Shown: positions 25,301 through 38,267, numbered from the stretch's first letter. The stretch: DNA of 64,000 nt from Rosa chinensis (GCF_002994745.2 NC_037092.1:14995501-15059500); one strand, 5' to 3'. Notes: generated by a model from the letters alone, not told the origin. Numbers and translations are program-made.

Positions 25301-26093
25301 TTTCTCTTTCACCATCTTCAATTTTCCAGGTCTAAAAATTTTCTTTTCTATTTCCCAGCAGCTAATTTTCAATCTGTCACTATAGGATTAAATATAAAAT
25401 CATACATTTGCTCTTTCAGGAATTACTAATCTCACACGGTTTTAATTTTGACCCCAACACTGTCATATAGGGCTATTCTCCGATGCGAACAAAGCAGTCG
25501 ATTTATTCTTGGAGTTGCAGTGTTTTGATGTACACGATGACACTTTGACACAGACAACATGAGAAAGAGAGAGAGAGACTGACCACAATGTTGCCTCTGT
25601 TTGGAGGGAACCGTAAAGGCTGGGCAATCTTGTAATTTCCACCTTGCAGATCAATGACAATGCCTCCCAAGTCAGTGATTCCAGGCAGCATTTCAAGCCC
25701 GCTTTCCAACCGAAAAGCTTCCTCCAAAGCTTTTGCTATGGCTTCTGTGCTGTCATTTGCCCCGGTCGGGTCTGCCCCGTACCCGATCGGGTAAAACACT
25801 CTCCCATCCTATATAAACAAAGTCATTTTAACTAAATTGGGAATAATTAAGGATGAAATGTATGAAAACATGAACAGGTAATATCATTTTCATTGGAAGC
25901 TTACCCTAGTGACATTGGAAGCTTCGAACAATGATGAGAGAGGCGGTTTGGTTGGACTGGAGAGTGATTTTTCATGAAGCTTTGCCTGAAATGATGATAG
26001 CATTTCATGTCTACTGGAAATAGATGTAGCTTCTTCTACCAACAGCATTAGGAGCAGGAGACCACACAATGCTGAGACAGGTCTAATTCTCAT
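22323..26093 (-). CDS. QRT3-like polygalacturonase (pectate-lyase-3 fold), 3 exons, copy 1
   Basis: Exons on the minus strand: 25905-26093, 25584-25808, 22323-23375; 1467 nt, 488 residues, all introns phase 0. The second intron is 2.2 kb. Exon 1 encodes a signal peptide (SALCGLLLLMLLVEEATS). Exon 2 has the family entry motif YGADPTGANDSTEAIAKALE and GGIVIDLQGGNYKIAQPLRF. Exon 3 is a long right-handed beta-helix (VRITNCFFLHFTTQGILVEK, GVHCYNKATGFGG). QUARTET3-type proteins are secreted and act on pectin; Arabidopsis QRT3 (481 residues) is needed to free pollen from tetrads. By position this copy matches At4g20040, the neighbour of QRT3, rather than QRT3 itself. The catalytic residues cannot be confirmed from sequence alone. 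Frame intact. Confidence 0.9.
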
Positions 26094-26140
26094 TATCTCT
26101 TTTTCTAACAGTGCAGGACTGTACGGCCACTCGGTGTTTT

Positions 26141-26177
<37 letters not shown>

Positions 26178-26991
26178 GGGGCCGGCGGTAGCCTGGTATT
26201 GGTACAGGCGTATAGCTTTGTTTTTGTTTGGCCTGCTTTGGGACCAAGGGAGGGAATTGAGGATTTGTTGGTGTGTTTTGGAGTCTTAATTGGTGTATAT
26301 ATTGGTGGGTGGTCGTTTCCCCCTGTAGTGCTTCAATCTTGAGTAAAATATAGAAGGGAATAAAGAAAGAAAGTAAATGAAGAAAATCCTAGCCTCCCCT
26401 TTCGGTTATTAACGTTGTGAGTATCTACATTATCTAATTATAAAGAAGGAAAGAAGAAAACTGCTGGTCCTCATTTCAATGACTAATCAAAGTTCCCCTT
26501 TTTTTCAACTATTTCTTAGGGCTTGCCAAAAAAAAAGGTTAATTAGATATTTACAATTCTTCCTTGAATTAATCTACCATCATGGTTTATTTATCTAGAG
26601 CAGATTTCATCAAATCAACCGAGGAAAAAGAAAGGAAGCAAATCTAGAGATTTTAATTAGTAATTTATAGTTGATTTTTTTGATTTGAGTGGATCTTTCA
26701 GTCATATCTCATAATTATGAAGATGAGTTGTTAGATAAGGCCACAATCTTTCACATACCCAACCGGTTGTGATAACAATATAGCACAATAAGTCAATAAC
26801 AAATAGTGAGTACTAATTCTAAAATTGATTACATAAACAGAAATGTGTTAATGCTCAAGATTCAAAGGGTTCCCTAATCTTGTTAACGCGGGTCCGGAGG
26901 GAATGCAGTCGCGTCACATATTTTACACTAGCATAAAGAGGGAGACCGTATTTGGCAGTCTTCACTCCTCCGATGCCTAAGTCAGTTAATG
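26094..26991. other. Promoter region of QRT3-like copy 1 and spacer
   Basis: Upstream of a minus-strand gene. A GA repeat (about 26146-26174) lies in the presumed 5' UTR/promoter. No gene or bounded element is seen in the remainder. Confidence 0.4.
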
Positions 26992-27278
26992 TTTTTTTTT
27001 TTTTTTTGAAGGAGTTTGGAACCCAGCTAAACTGAGAGACTCATTCCCTCGCCTGACTTATTATTAGAATGACTAAAATGCCTCGAGGGAGACATAAAAC
27101 CTTGACCTTGAGCATTAATACAAGAGTCCTTGTAGAGAACATCCCGAATAATAACGGGAGTCTTATCTAACCATACATCAGAAATATAATTCAAACTAGT
27201 AAGGAGCGCCAATCTATTAGCAACACGATTTACTTCACGGAAGATGTGTCTAACCTGAATCGAGTGTAAAGATGTCAA
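26992..27278 (-). mobile_element. LINE 3' end with RNase H-like fragment and poly(A) tail
   Basis: On the minus strand an 83-residue frame (27278-27027) contains VRHIFREVNRVANRLALL, the C-terminal RNase H pattern (HxxREANxxADxLA) found in plant LINEs and LINE-derived genes. About 20 bases after its stop comes a 16-base A tail (T run at 26992-27007 on the plus strand). Position and tail fit a 5'-truncated LINE insertion; the 5' border is not defined. Confidence 0.65.
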
Positions 27279-27334
27279 ATATGACTTGCAATAATGTTAA
27301 GTAAGCAATAAATAAGTAAGTATTAATAAGGGGA

Positions 27335-27993
<659 letters not shown>

Positions 27994-28512
27994 TGTTAGG
28001 ATTGCGGCTCAATATCTAATTCCTTGTCTGTTTTGGATTCTTTACTTCTGAAGGCTTTAGGTAAGCTATTCTAGTGTATCTAGGATTTATGGAGTTTTTC
28101 CTTAGAAGTAAAGGTTTAGGATTACCTTCTATGATTCTGAATCCTATTGTAAGTCTGACTAATTGTGAGCCTATAAATAGGACATTAGAGGCATAGCTTT
28201 AGGTGTGGATCAATTGAGTGTTATGATAATTTGAGAGATTTTAGAGAGTTGCAAGGTTTGAGAGATTTGGTGTATTTGAGAATTCTTTATTGACAATTTG
28301 GGTTGTGAGGGGAGAGGCTATTTGAGTGGAAGAACCAAAAACGTTCTTCAAAAGTTTGTAATCTTCTTCTCGTTCACTCGGGGACATAGGTCAACTGTTT
28401 GACCGAACCTCGTCAACAATCTTGTGTTTGCTTGCATAGTTTGTGATTACTGTCTTGATTCAGTTTCAGTCTTGGGCTAGGGAATTCGGAAGGTGACCCA
28501 AATTTCCTAACA
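27994..28512 (+). repeat. Copia 5' LTR
   Basis: Starts tgttaggattg, ends tttcctaaca. It includes the R-region-like cctataaatagg TATA motif (near 28172). Confidence 0.9.
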
Positions 28513-28514
28513 AG

Positions 28515-28530
28515 TGGTATCAAAACCAGA
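28515..28530 (+). promoter_or_regulatory. Copia primer binding site (tRNA-iMet type)
   Basis: tggtatcaaaaccaga starts two bases after the 5' LTR and matches the usual tggtatcagagccaga with two changes. Confidence 0.85.
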
Positions 28531-28550
28531 TTTCAAGAGCTAGAGGAAAG

Positions 28551-30006
28551 ATGGGGATTGAAGACATCGAGACAAGAGTTGATAAATTTGATGGGCATGA
28601 TTTTGTTATGTGGAGGTCTCAAATAACTGACTATTTGAATCTGAAGAAACTGTCCAAGCCTTTGCTAGGAGTTAAGCCGGAGGGCATGAAAAAGGTGGAT
28701 TGGGAGGAGCTTGACACTCAAGCCTTAGGAGCTATTCGACTATCACTATCAAACTAAGTTCGGAGCGATGTGATTAATGAGAAAACTACTAAGGGGTTAA
28801 TGGATACTTTGTCTGAGATGTTTGAACAACCAAGCATTGTTGAGCAAGTACACTTATTGAGAAAGTTATTTTCAATGAAGATGAGCAAAGGTGGTTCTGT
28901 GCGAAAATAACAAGCAGCGGTTTGCAATATTGTCGAACAATTGGCCACGGTAGATATCATAATTGGAGAGCACCTCAAGGCGTTGGTACTAATGACCTCC
29001 ATGCCAGATACTTGGGATGTTACCGTCAACTCTATTTGCCGTTCAGCTGGGAAAAATAAGTTGGTCTACAACGAATTCAGGATGCCCTTTGAGTGAGGAA
29101 TCTAGAAGAAAGAAAAATGAAGAAGAAGAGACATCTACAAATACATCTGCTTTGGTTGTAAGAGGGAGATCTAAAGTGAAAGAGGGTTTGAGTCGTGGTA
29201 GATCAAAGTCAAGAAATTTTAGAGATCAAGATAGAGACAAAGATAAAGAGTGCTATTACTGTTATGATTTTGGGCATTTCAAATATAATTGTCCAAAATT
29301 GAAGTCAAAGAGAACTACTACTGCAACAGTGGCGAGTGAAGATGGTGGAGAATTTTATGGAGATGCACTCATGGTCACATCATGTTTAGGAAAGCCACAA
29401 GATGAGTGGATTTTAGATACAGGTTGTTCTGAACACATGTGTTCCAATAGGGATTGGTTTTCTTCCTACAAGTATGTGAAGGAAGGTCTAGTAAAGTCGG
29501 TGGGTGCACATACCTATAAAGTTGCTGGTGTTAGAACAATCAAATTGAAGGTACATGATGGATCGGTGAGGACTTTAGAAAATGTTCGCCATGTTCCTAA
29601 GTTGGATAGGAATTTGATATCTCTTGGCACTTTGGATTCGGAAGGCCACAAGATTGTGGGTAAAGATGGAAATATGAAGGTTTTGAAGGGAGCACTCGTA
29701 GTGATAAAGGGTAAGAAGGTGAATGGTTTTTATCGTTTGGATGAGAGTTTTGTTCAAGGTGGAACAATTGATTCTGTTGAAAGTTCTGTTCAAGGTGGAA
29801 AGATTGGTAATTTTGGTTCCTATAGGCATTCGGGGAAGATGAGCAATAGTAAATGTGGAGGAACAAAATTTTCTTATAAGAAGGTAAAATTTGAAGAGCA
29901 ACCAACATTGCAACGGTCCTTAAAGGGAGGCAGACCCATAAGGATCCCAACACAAGTTTGTGGTGGGGATATGCTAGCTCATGCATATTCCACAATTAAG
30001 GTGTAA
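28551..30006 (+). pseudogene. Copia gag-protease remnant
   Basis: Starts with a Tnt1-like Gag N-terminus (VDKFDGHDFVMWRSQITDYL, WEELDTQALGAIRLSLS), stopped by TAA at 28755-28757, then continues with further stops and a frame change to about 29110. From 29017 a 329-residue frame holds a zinc knuckle (CYYCYDFGHFKYNC, CX2CX4HX4C), the aspartic protease site (WILDTGCSEHMC) and the GAG-pre-integrase stretch (NVRHVPKLDRNLISLGTLDS, LKGALVVIKGKKVNGFYRLD). It ends before any integrase core. Non-functional. Confidence 0.85.
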
Positions 30007-30142
30007 TCTACTTTGGAGAGTAGATTTAGATAGGACAATGAGAAGCAAACTTGATGTTATGAGAATGAAGCGTCAAGAGAAGGTACCATTTATGGTGGAG
30101 AATTCGTTCAAGGGGATGTTGCTTGAGGTGAGTTGTGCAAAC

Positions 30143-31330
30143 CAATGTTTTAAAAAAGAGCGTGTCAAGCGCGCCTTCAAGCTTAAAAGGCGTGAAGAAA
30201 ATTGCGTCTGTTTTGCAGATGAGGCGCAGAAGGCGGAGATGGAGGCGTTAAAGGCGGTGAAATCGCGCCTTAAGGCGTGCTAAGCGTACGCCTGGAAATT
30301 TTTTTTTTTTAAAACACACCAAAACGACGTCGTTTTGGTGTTTTGAGAGCGTTTTCACTCATTTAGGTCGTGTATTATACCCGAGCCAAGCCCCAAATCA
30401 CTTAACAGTTTCCTCCCCGACTCTTCACTCTCAAGAGTACCCAATCCCTTACTCGAAAAGTTGATAAAATCATGAAGAGCCCATACATTTTTTGAAGAAT
30501 TGGAGCAAGAAGGAGGTATGATCTTACTTTTCTCTCAACTTCCTTGCTTTCTTTGGATGTTTCGTGTTTATTTGGCTCCCATTCGAATTCAGTCTCATTC
30601 TCTCCTATTCATATCGCTTTCCTTCATTTTTCTGTCTGTCTCTGATTCTCACACATGCACAGATCGATCGAGAGAGGCGAATTGGAGCTCCGGTTATAGA
30701 ATCCGATCGATGAGTTTAGTGTCGAATTCGGATCGGCGACTACTGCGTCCGTGCGATTGAAGGCTTGTTGTTCTTTTAAGAGTTAGTATTGTTCTTTAAT
30801 TTGATTACAGAATTAGCTTTAGTGTTTTTGCTTGATTGTTCATACTGTAGGTGAGTTGTTGTTCATGTGAATTGTGTGTGTTGATTTGATTTACATATCC
30901 TAGATTTTGTTCTGATAGTGCATTGCGTGTACGGCTGTGGATGTGATCTACTTGGTAGTTGGAATTTTCTTTGGATACCTTGTAATTGTTTGCCACTGTT
31001 ACCCATCTCTATTCAATTGGATAAATGTTGGCAAGTTACAGAGGACGAGTGTGGTTTTATAGTTTTTGTGGAATTGTGTTTATGTTATTGTGGAATTGTG
31101 TTGAATCATATGATTTTAGTACTTGTTTATTATGAATGAATGACAATTTATAATGTTTTTTTGGTTACAATACATGTTCTATGTATAAGACTAGTTCTAT
31201 ATGTAAATACAGCTAATTTATACGTAAGGCTTACGCCTTACGCCTTACGCCTCAAGGGGAACGCCTTACGCCTCAAGGTGAACGCCTTACTGAGGCTCTC
31301 CCGGCTACGCCTCAGCCTTTTAAAACATTG
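30143..31330. mobile_element. hAT non-autonomous element nested in the Copia element
   Basis: Perfect 13-base inverted ends caatgttttaaaa / ttttaaaacattg and an 8-base perfect TSD, gtgcaaac, at 30135-30142 and 31331-31338. Subterminal regions are crowded with ggcg/aaggcg (left) and cgccttacgcct (right) motifs, likely transposase-binding repeats. A 26-base perfect palindrome centred on gacgtc lies at 30316-30341. The 1.19 kb interior has no transposase; a splice-leader-like segment at 30470-30790 could be captured sequence but I do not recognise it. Confidence 0.88.
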
Positions 31331-31598
31331 GTGCAAACCATTAAAGATCGCTCCTATTAGGTTTGGCAACTTTGATGGAGACTTGGATTGCATGCAAGCG
31401 GCTGCACAGTCCATGTTTGAGGGAAAGAGTTGTTGTCCAAGGGTCAAGTTTGAGTGCTTCTCAAACTTGACTAACTCATCTTAATGTTAAGCACGCCAAG
31501 AGGCGCATTAAGGTGTGGTGGTGATCGTGGTTTGTTGAGAAGACCCAAGGAAGCTTGCGTTCAGTGAAAGTTCAGAGATTTTGAGTCGAGGTGGAAAT

Positions 31599-32124
31599 TG
31601 TTAGGATTGCGGCTCAATATCTAATTCCTTGTCTGTTTTGGATAGCTTTAGGTAAGCTATTCTAGTGTATCTAAGATTTATGGAGTTTTTCCTTAGAAGT
31701 AAAGGTTTAGGATTACCTTCTATGATTCTGAATCCTATTCTAAGTCTGATTAATTGTGAGCCTATAAATAGGACATTAGAGACATAGCTTTATGTGTGAA
31801 TCAATTGAGTGTTCTGATAATTTGAGAGATTTTAGAGAGTTGCAAACCTTGAGAGATCGGATGTATTTGAGAATTCTCTATTGAGAATTTGGGTTGTGAG
31901 GAGAGAGGTTATTTGAGTGGAAGAACCAAAAACGTTCTTCAAAAGTTTGTAATCTTCTTCTCGTTTAGTAGATTCACCATCATCATCACCTGGGGATGTA
32001 GGTCAACTGTTTGACCGAACCTCGTCAACAATCTTGTGTTTGCTTGCATAGTTTGTGATTACTGTCTTGATTCAATTTCAGTCTTGGGCTAGGGAATTCA
32101 GAAGGTGTCCCGAATTTCCTAGCA
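31599..32124 (+). repeat. Copia 3' LTR
   Basis: Matches the 5' LTR, with a short deletion after tgttttggat and an insertion (caccatcatcatcacc) near 31976 relative to it. Confidence 0.9.
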
Positions 32125-32129
32125 AGCCA

Positions 32130-34618
32130 CACCATGACAACACCCTCCGATCCCTTAATCGTATGTTTTAGTGTTTCATGGAAAGTTTCCCGTAGCCTCT
32201 AAAACAAAAAGAAGTACATTGTAACCTTTGCGACTCCATCTCCTAGCTATTCTCTCTCAAAACAAATGCAAATACTCATTCCAAATCCTTCTATATACCT
32301 GATATTCCACAAATTAAAGCACATATACAACCAAATTAGCTTTAATAAAGAACCCTTTGATAACCTTTAGTTTAGTTTGGTTTTGCTTTTCCTCCTTTCT
32401 CGTTTCTTTCTGCAAGAAAAGCAAGTATTGAAAGATGAACTGGAAATGTCTGGTACACTTTATTTCACAGAAAAGCATAGAATACGTCTGCTTGGATTAA
32501 ATATGAACATTATGATGGTAGTTGATAAAGTTGTATTCATTCCATTTTCTGCAGCCGTAGGCATGGAGAAGTGTTTGTGATTCCCGCATAAAAGGATTGC
32601 TTAGACAGTAATCTACATTAATAAATAATAACTTACTCTTGGATCATTATTGTAGGCGTAATATATAGATGAATACATGTGGCAGACTCTGGATGGTTTA
32701 TTTTGATAATCTTAACACATGCACATGTTTCAATCATATCAAGCAACTAAAGAGTAAAAGATGCTAAAGAGTAAAAGATTGCGATTTAGACTTGTGTCCC
32801 GAGTTTCCTTTACCTCGTTACTGAAAAAGATTTTTCGAGCATCAACACCATGAAAATCTTTTAGTAGCTATTAGAAGTTAGAAAATAGAAACTGTGGGAC
32901 ATATTGGGCTTGAGGATTTCTACATGGGGCTGGTTATTAGAAATGTGGGTTTTTGTAATTTTGGGCTTTTTAAAGGGTCTATTTAGGTTCCTAAACCCTC
33001 CATGAAGCCTATATGAATATATGATGCGGGTGGAAAAGTTTTGCATTGGTGACTATTTTTTTGTTGGATAAATAAAGTTTAGATTAGGGAGAGGTTGCTC
33101 CCCCAACTAAGGCCTCATTGAACCACCACCAAAACCCGCGATCAAAGAGCCCAACTTCTAATTCAACAGCTGACTGCAAGCACATTATAGAAGTGGATAC
33201 ACTTTACTGGTCCTAGGTATTCCCCCCTTGAAGAGTCCGCAGATATCCACCGATGGTCGTTTCTAGACCGGTATTGCTCCTTTATGCTCATCAATGTACT
33301 TGTGGACCCATAGATCTCACCGTGTTCGTGTTCTTGTGAGGCCACCATGATCATTGCATAGGTGATTCAGATGACTGTTCAGTAGTATAGTTCTATAGAC
33401 TTTTTTGGTTATATCAGTGAGAAATAACGTTGATCTAACATAATCCAATCAAATTCTCAAACTCTGCCCACAGAGTTTATAGTTTAATAGTATCTATTTT
33501 TGGTGCTTACAATAGTAGGGATAATTGAGGTTTCTTAGGTAATTATCTTCATACGTCGTGTCATTGTGTAATGAGTTGTTAACTTATTATCTGTAATTCT
33601 TGTTCCTATTATTTGTCTAATTTAACATTCTTTTCTTTCTCAAAATATATAAATTATATAATCAAATTCTATGACATCTAGTATCCATCACACGTCATCT
33701 TCAACATACTTAATTTTATTTTTTTTCCTTTCTCTTCTAACTTTTCTTCTGTGTGTTCAATGGCAAGATTCAAAAAAATTCTGTAAACTTCAGAAACCTA
33801 CTTTTTATAATTGATGATATATGAATATATCTTAACGCCCTTGGAAAGATCATCTCACAGGAGACATAATCCTAACCCCTAACCACTGTTGATTATAACC
33901 TGGTCCTCTATTCATGTACATATTTCTCTAACATTATTTCCTTCTCTTTAGGTTGATTGGCTGATCGATGCTAAAGTTAGCAACCAAATTCAATAGCAAA
34001 GATTAATTAAAATTAAAATTTCAAAGCCTTGGACTTTTGATCCTTTGTTTTCCTACCCCATCAAACTTCTACCTGAAACTGATTTGTTTATTTAATCCTC
34101 ATTTTCTTTTTTTCATTCTCATTATGTGAGTATGTTCACACCCAGATATCATAACATAGACTACATAGTGTTTCTCAGACTAAATATCGCCACCAAAAGT
34201 GTGTTTCTTCCTCTTTCTCTTTTTTTCCTCAAAGCAACCAATCTAGAAGTGTTTTCCATATTTGATGGTCTTGTCCAATAGAGACCCTAGATGGTATTTG
34301 AATGATGTTCAAACACGTTTTTGTTCAATCAATTCAGGGTTTGACCTGTGTTGTTTTTGTGACCATTTTTCCGATATGATCTTGGCAAAAATAAGAAATT
34401 GTGACCTAATTTTTGCAGACGTCTAGTATATGATTTACGATTATGTCTTTAACTATTTAACATATCATATAGTTCAATTCCTGTATTACAAATAAATCAC
34501 GAGTGAAAATTAATAGTAATTAGTAAGTATAAAATATATCCATAAATTCCGATCTATTCACAATTCTCCACTCAATAAATCTTGATACAATTTTCAGGTC
34601 ATTAGCTTCAGCCCTTCT
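32130..34618. other. Intergenic between the Copia element and QRT3-like copy 2
   Basis: 2.5 kb without a supportable gene. At 33050-33170 the minus strand reads as a possible LINE or SINE tail (gaggccttagttgggggagc, then tttatttatccaacaaaaaaa), too weak to bound. The last part contains the 3' UTR of the minus-strand gene. Confidence 0.4.
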
Positions 34619-36604
34619 TTAGTTTGACATTCCTTGATCCACTGTCACAAAAACCGAAGCTGGAACCGCCACATCTGACTCAATCACGACCCGATTATCT
34701 GATACATTCCTCAGGGCATGGTTGGGGAACACATTTCTAGCACCAGTGCTCAAAGAGTACTGCACATGCCTAATAAGATTAGGAAATAGAAGAATTGGGT
34801 TAAAGTCTATATTCCATGAGGTTCCATTGCCTTGCACAGTTCTCCTTCCAATTGTGCCCTTTATGTTCATCCCCCTCACAGCATTCCTGTCCACAACAAC
34901 TTGCTCAATCTCCTTGAAACCCCCATTTGATTGGTCCAATTGAACAATTTCAATCCCCTTATTGTACCCAGTGAACATGTTGTTAACTATATTAACCCCA
35001 TTGGCAACACCCTTTATTGATTTCAACACAATGTATGCATCACCAAGGAAGAAGCTGTTTGATATATCAAGCTGAACTGGGTCTTCAGCAACTATTCCAG
35101 TGTAGTCCATGTAAGAATTGACAATCCTAGTCTGTGTCAAACCAGGCAATCTCAAGTAAATCCCAACACCTCCGAAACCTGTGGCCTTATTGTAGCAATG
35201 TACACCCGAAAGTATATTAGCCGGTCCCGAAATCATTATACCTACAGCAGCGGAGAAAATCACCACATCTGTCACAGCATTGTCATTTCCCTTAAGGTTG
35301 ATTGCAGTGCCGGAAAAGTTTCTTTCGTTGTGATCACCGCCCGCGGTGATGTGCTGGCCTAGGAAGGAGTTCCTGATGTAGGTTTCATGGCCACTTTGGA
35401 CTAGAATGCCATCGGTGTTGAAATGGGTTATGTAGCAATTGTCTATGCTGGTTCTGAGTGAGTTTATGACTGAAATGCCCCCACCTCTGTAGTTGGCGTC
35501 TAGCATAAGGTCTTTTAGGGTTATGTACTCATAGTTGTAGGATGATGAAGAAAGCTGTGCAGACATTGATGATGAGCTCTCTTTGTTTTTTTCATTCTTG
35601 TTGGGGGATGATGATGATGAAGTAGATAAATCAATCAAGTACCCATCAGTCGGGAAGTTATCTGAGGCCCTCAACGTTCCTCCATGAATCTGTTTTCATC
35701 AAAGATTCACATTAAAATCACAGCATACTTGGAAACTACTATTCTTTGTTCGGATGAAGTAATGAAGAATTGGGAAACACATGTTCGCGTTTAAAGAATT
35801 GATTATAAACACACAGAAAACAATTATTTAATTTTAACCCACTATTGGACATATTTAAGTAGAACGATACGCATGTAACATGATGCATCAAATACACGTA
35901 AACGACACATTTAGATACTATAATATAATAATATTAGACTTTAATGGATATTAGATGAGAACTGAACTCATGAGTTGGGGCATACCATAAGGTTTCCTAC
36001 TCCGGCAGCAGGAAGCCGGAGCGGTTTGCTAATCAGGTACTGGCCACCTTCAAGATTGATCTGTGCACCACCAAGGTTGCTAATTCCCTCCATCAAGAAC
36101 CCTTCTGATGGACCTCTAAATGCATCTGCAAATGCCTGAGCCAAGGCCTCAGTGCTGTCCCTGTTCCCGGTAGGATCAGCACCGTACGTTGTCACGTGAT
36201 ACACACGAGGACTAGTCCTCCCCTGCATCATCATCACCACCATTTTCAAGTTTCAACAACATAAACTAATTAGTTCACCAACCATATATAAACAATTTGA
36301 AGAACACCAAGAACTGAACCAACAAAAACAACAAGAAAATATATAGATATACATAAAGCTATCCAATTACCGGAGGGTTAGGGTTAGGGCTAGGAGCAGG
36401 TGAGACTGAAGATGGTGCAACAAAAGAACCCGAATCGTGCCCGGTTAATGAGGCCTTGAACTCTTGCAGTCTTCGCATTTGGTCTCGATAATCACTCCTC
36501 GAAAAATGACCCATCTGAGAGGATTCTCCGTAAACATGAACTGTGATAAACAAGCTACAAATCATAATCCACAGTAGAGTCTTTCCCGGCATTGCAGCTT
36601 CCAT
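34619..36604 (-). CDS. QRT3: QRT3-like polygalacturonase, 3 exons, copy 2 (QRT3 by position)
   Basis: Exons on the minus strand: 36371-36604, 35986-36222, 34619-35689; 1542 nt, 513 residues. Both introns are phase 0 at the same places as in copy 1. Signal peptide (MPGKTLLWIMICSLFITVHVYG), then a Ser/Pro linker (SSVSPAPSPNPNPP) absent from copy 1, the entry motif TTYGADPTGNRDSTEALAQA, and the beta-helix (GVHCYNKATGFGGVGIYLRL). Exon 3 has a Ser/Asn-rich insertion (about SSSSSPNKNEKNKESSSS). Secreted; presumed pectin hydrolase of the QUARTET3 type, acting in Arabidopsis on the pollen mother cell wall. Being the copy next to AAH, it is the positional match of QRT3 (At4g20050). Protein similarity alone does not separate the two copies here, so the symbol rests on synteny. 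Confidence 0.85.
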
Positions 36605-37711
36605 GTCCTTCTCTGTTTTTCCTCTGTTTTGCTCTGTTCTCTCTCTGTTTTTCCAGAGTTAGATACAGGTGGTTGGAACCAAAAAGTGATTCAATACATC
36701 ACTTTATATCTGCGTGAGAGAGAAGAAGGTAGAGAAAAAGGACATGGAAAGAGAAGGGCCTAACTAAGATTTGCTAAGAAAATGAGACGAAATGCTTTCC
36801 TACTAAATCACACACAAGGCACCACCCCCGTGGTTGTTTTATTTGGTGCATCTTTAATGGGGTATTTATACTACTAATAATGACGATTTGCGTTTTCATT
36901 TCGATATGTTTTCGTTACCAACTTCTCACTTTAGGGACCTCAGCAAGTTTGACGTTGTCTTAAAGGTATTTTTACAGAGCAAGGCAAAGGAAGGGGGAAG
37001 GGAATACTTGTATCAGTGTGGGAGTTTCAAATAACATATCGTAGGCCGGTTACCAGAGGATCATTGCCACTCATTGTGGTTTGGTTGATCAATTTATGGG
37101 ATTTTGAATATGAGGAGAAAACCTACGGGAATTTAAGGACTTGAATCATGTTAGGTTAAGAAGTTAAATTTATTACAACACATTCAATTGAACAAGTAGA
37201 AGAAAGGGGCTAATCATTTTCAAATTACTCAAATTAGTCTTTATATTTGATTCAATGCATTCAAAGGAGTAATATAATGAAAGACATTCAAAAAATAAAC
37301 TTGATCGAGGCGAATACCAAGATTATAAAACTCAAATTGAATATTTTTTGAAGATCTCAAGGTCCGAATAATTTTTCACAAGTTTGTTTGACCATTATGC
37401 TGATACAAAGTCCACCAAACTATATAATGGAAATTATTTTATGCACTTATGAGATAATCTCAACTCTTGATATTTATAGTCAAATTTTTTTTTAATAACA
37501 AAAATAAATATTTCATGTTGTAATTATTATCTAATTATTCATTCATGTTAGTGTAAGTTCGCGAGTGCGCGACGACGGTAATTTGAACTCTCCCCCACTA
37601 TATAGTTGTAAAGGTCGAACAAAAGATTATGCAACTCACGGGCAAGCATTAGTACATTTTCACTGTTTGGACAGATCCCAAGCTTATTACCAAACGAGAG
37701 AGTACTTTCAT
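36605..37711. other. Promoter of QRT3-like copy 2 and spacer
   Basis: Upstream of a minus-strand gene. The first 60 bases are a ctctgtttttcc-repeat-like 5' UTR. No other gene or bounded element until the MITE at 37712. Confidence 0.4.
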
Positions 37712-38038
37712 GACACGTTTACTTACTTGGAATGAGAATGAAAATAGAGGGAATGATTACGGGATAAATTTATTCATGCGTTTACTAACACATAAAGGAA
37801 TCGGAATGATTCCGGGTAAAAGTATTTCCGCGTTTACTAACACATGAAGGAATCGGAATGGGTGTAGGTCTCACCTCCTTATAAGGAATCGATTCCTGAA
37901 TACTCAGGAATTTGATTACGAAGGGGGGAGATGGGTTTAGGAATCAACTCTTCCGGAATCAATACCGATTCCTTTCTTCTCCCATTCCAGTTATCTCTGA
38001 TTCATGATTATTTTCCATTCCAAGTAAGTAAACGTGCC
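37712..38038. mobile_element. MITE, about 327 bp
   Basis: Inverted ends: gacacgtttacttacttgga at the left and tccaagtaagtaaacgtgcc at the right (one mismatch). Flanks share CAT, a possible 3-base TSD, so a PIF/Harbinger-type origin is possible. Inside, cgtttactaacacat(a/g)aaggaatcgg occurs twice about 50 bp apart. Confidence 0.7.
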
Positions 38039-38267
38039 ATCACTGTTTTTTGAGTCAATACATGAATGTAATTTGGTTCGTCCATCTGTCCATAGCACGT
38101 TTTGTCACCTTATTATGTCACCAGATATATTTGGCATCACCAAGATCAAATAGGGAGAAATTAGGTCACTTATACGTCCCAATTCACATCTACAAGCCAA
38201 CAATGCCATGAATGAGAATCATCACGTTCTCCCAAAAAAAAAAAAAAGATGTCCCAACTCTCACATT

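Larger units (their letters stand above)
27994..32124 (+). mobile_element. Copia LTR retrotransposon (Tork/Tnt1-like), internally deleted
   Basis: LTRs 27994-28512 (519 bp) and 31599-32124 (526 bp), both starting tgttaggattgcggctcaat and ending in CA (cctaaca, cctagca). A 5-base perfect TSD, agcca, lies at 27989-27993 and 32125-32129. A tRNA-Met primer site follows LTR1 and a purine tract (gagtcgaggtggaaat) precedes LTR2. Gag, zinc knuckle and protease remains are present; integrase, RT and RNase H are absent, so it cannot move alone. A hAT element sits inside (30143-31330). Each LTR has an indel the other lacks, so the insertion is not recent. Confidence 0.92.

Noticed and set aside
30500..30760. 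Gene in the middle of the nested hAT element
   Set aside because: 86 codons, no recognised domain, and no splice or homology support.
36371..36400. Telomere-like gggttagggttagg
   Set aside because: It is the coding sequence for Asn-Pro-Asn-Pro-Pro at the end of exon 1 of QRT3-like copy 2.
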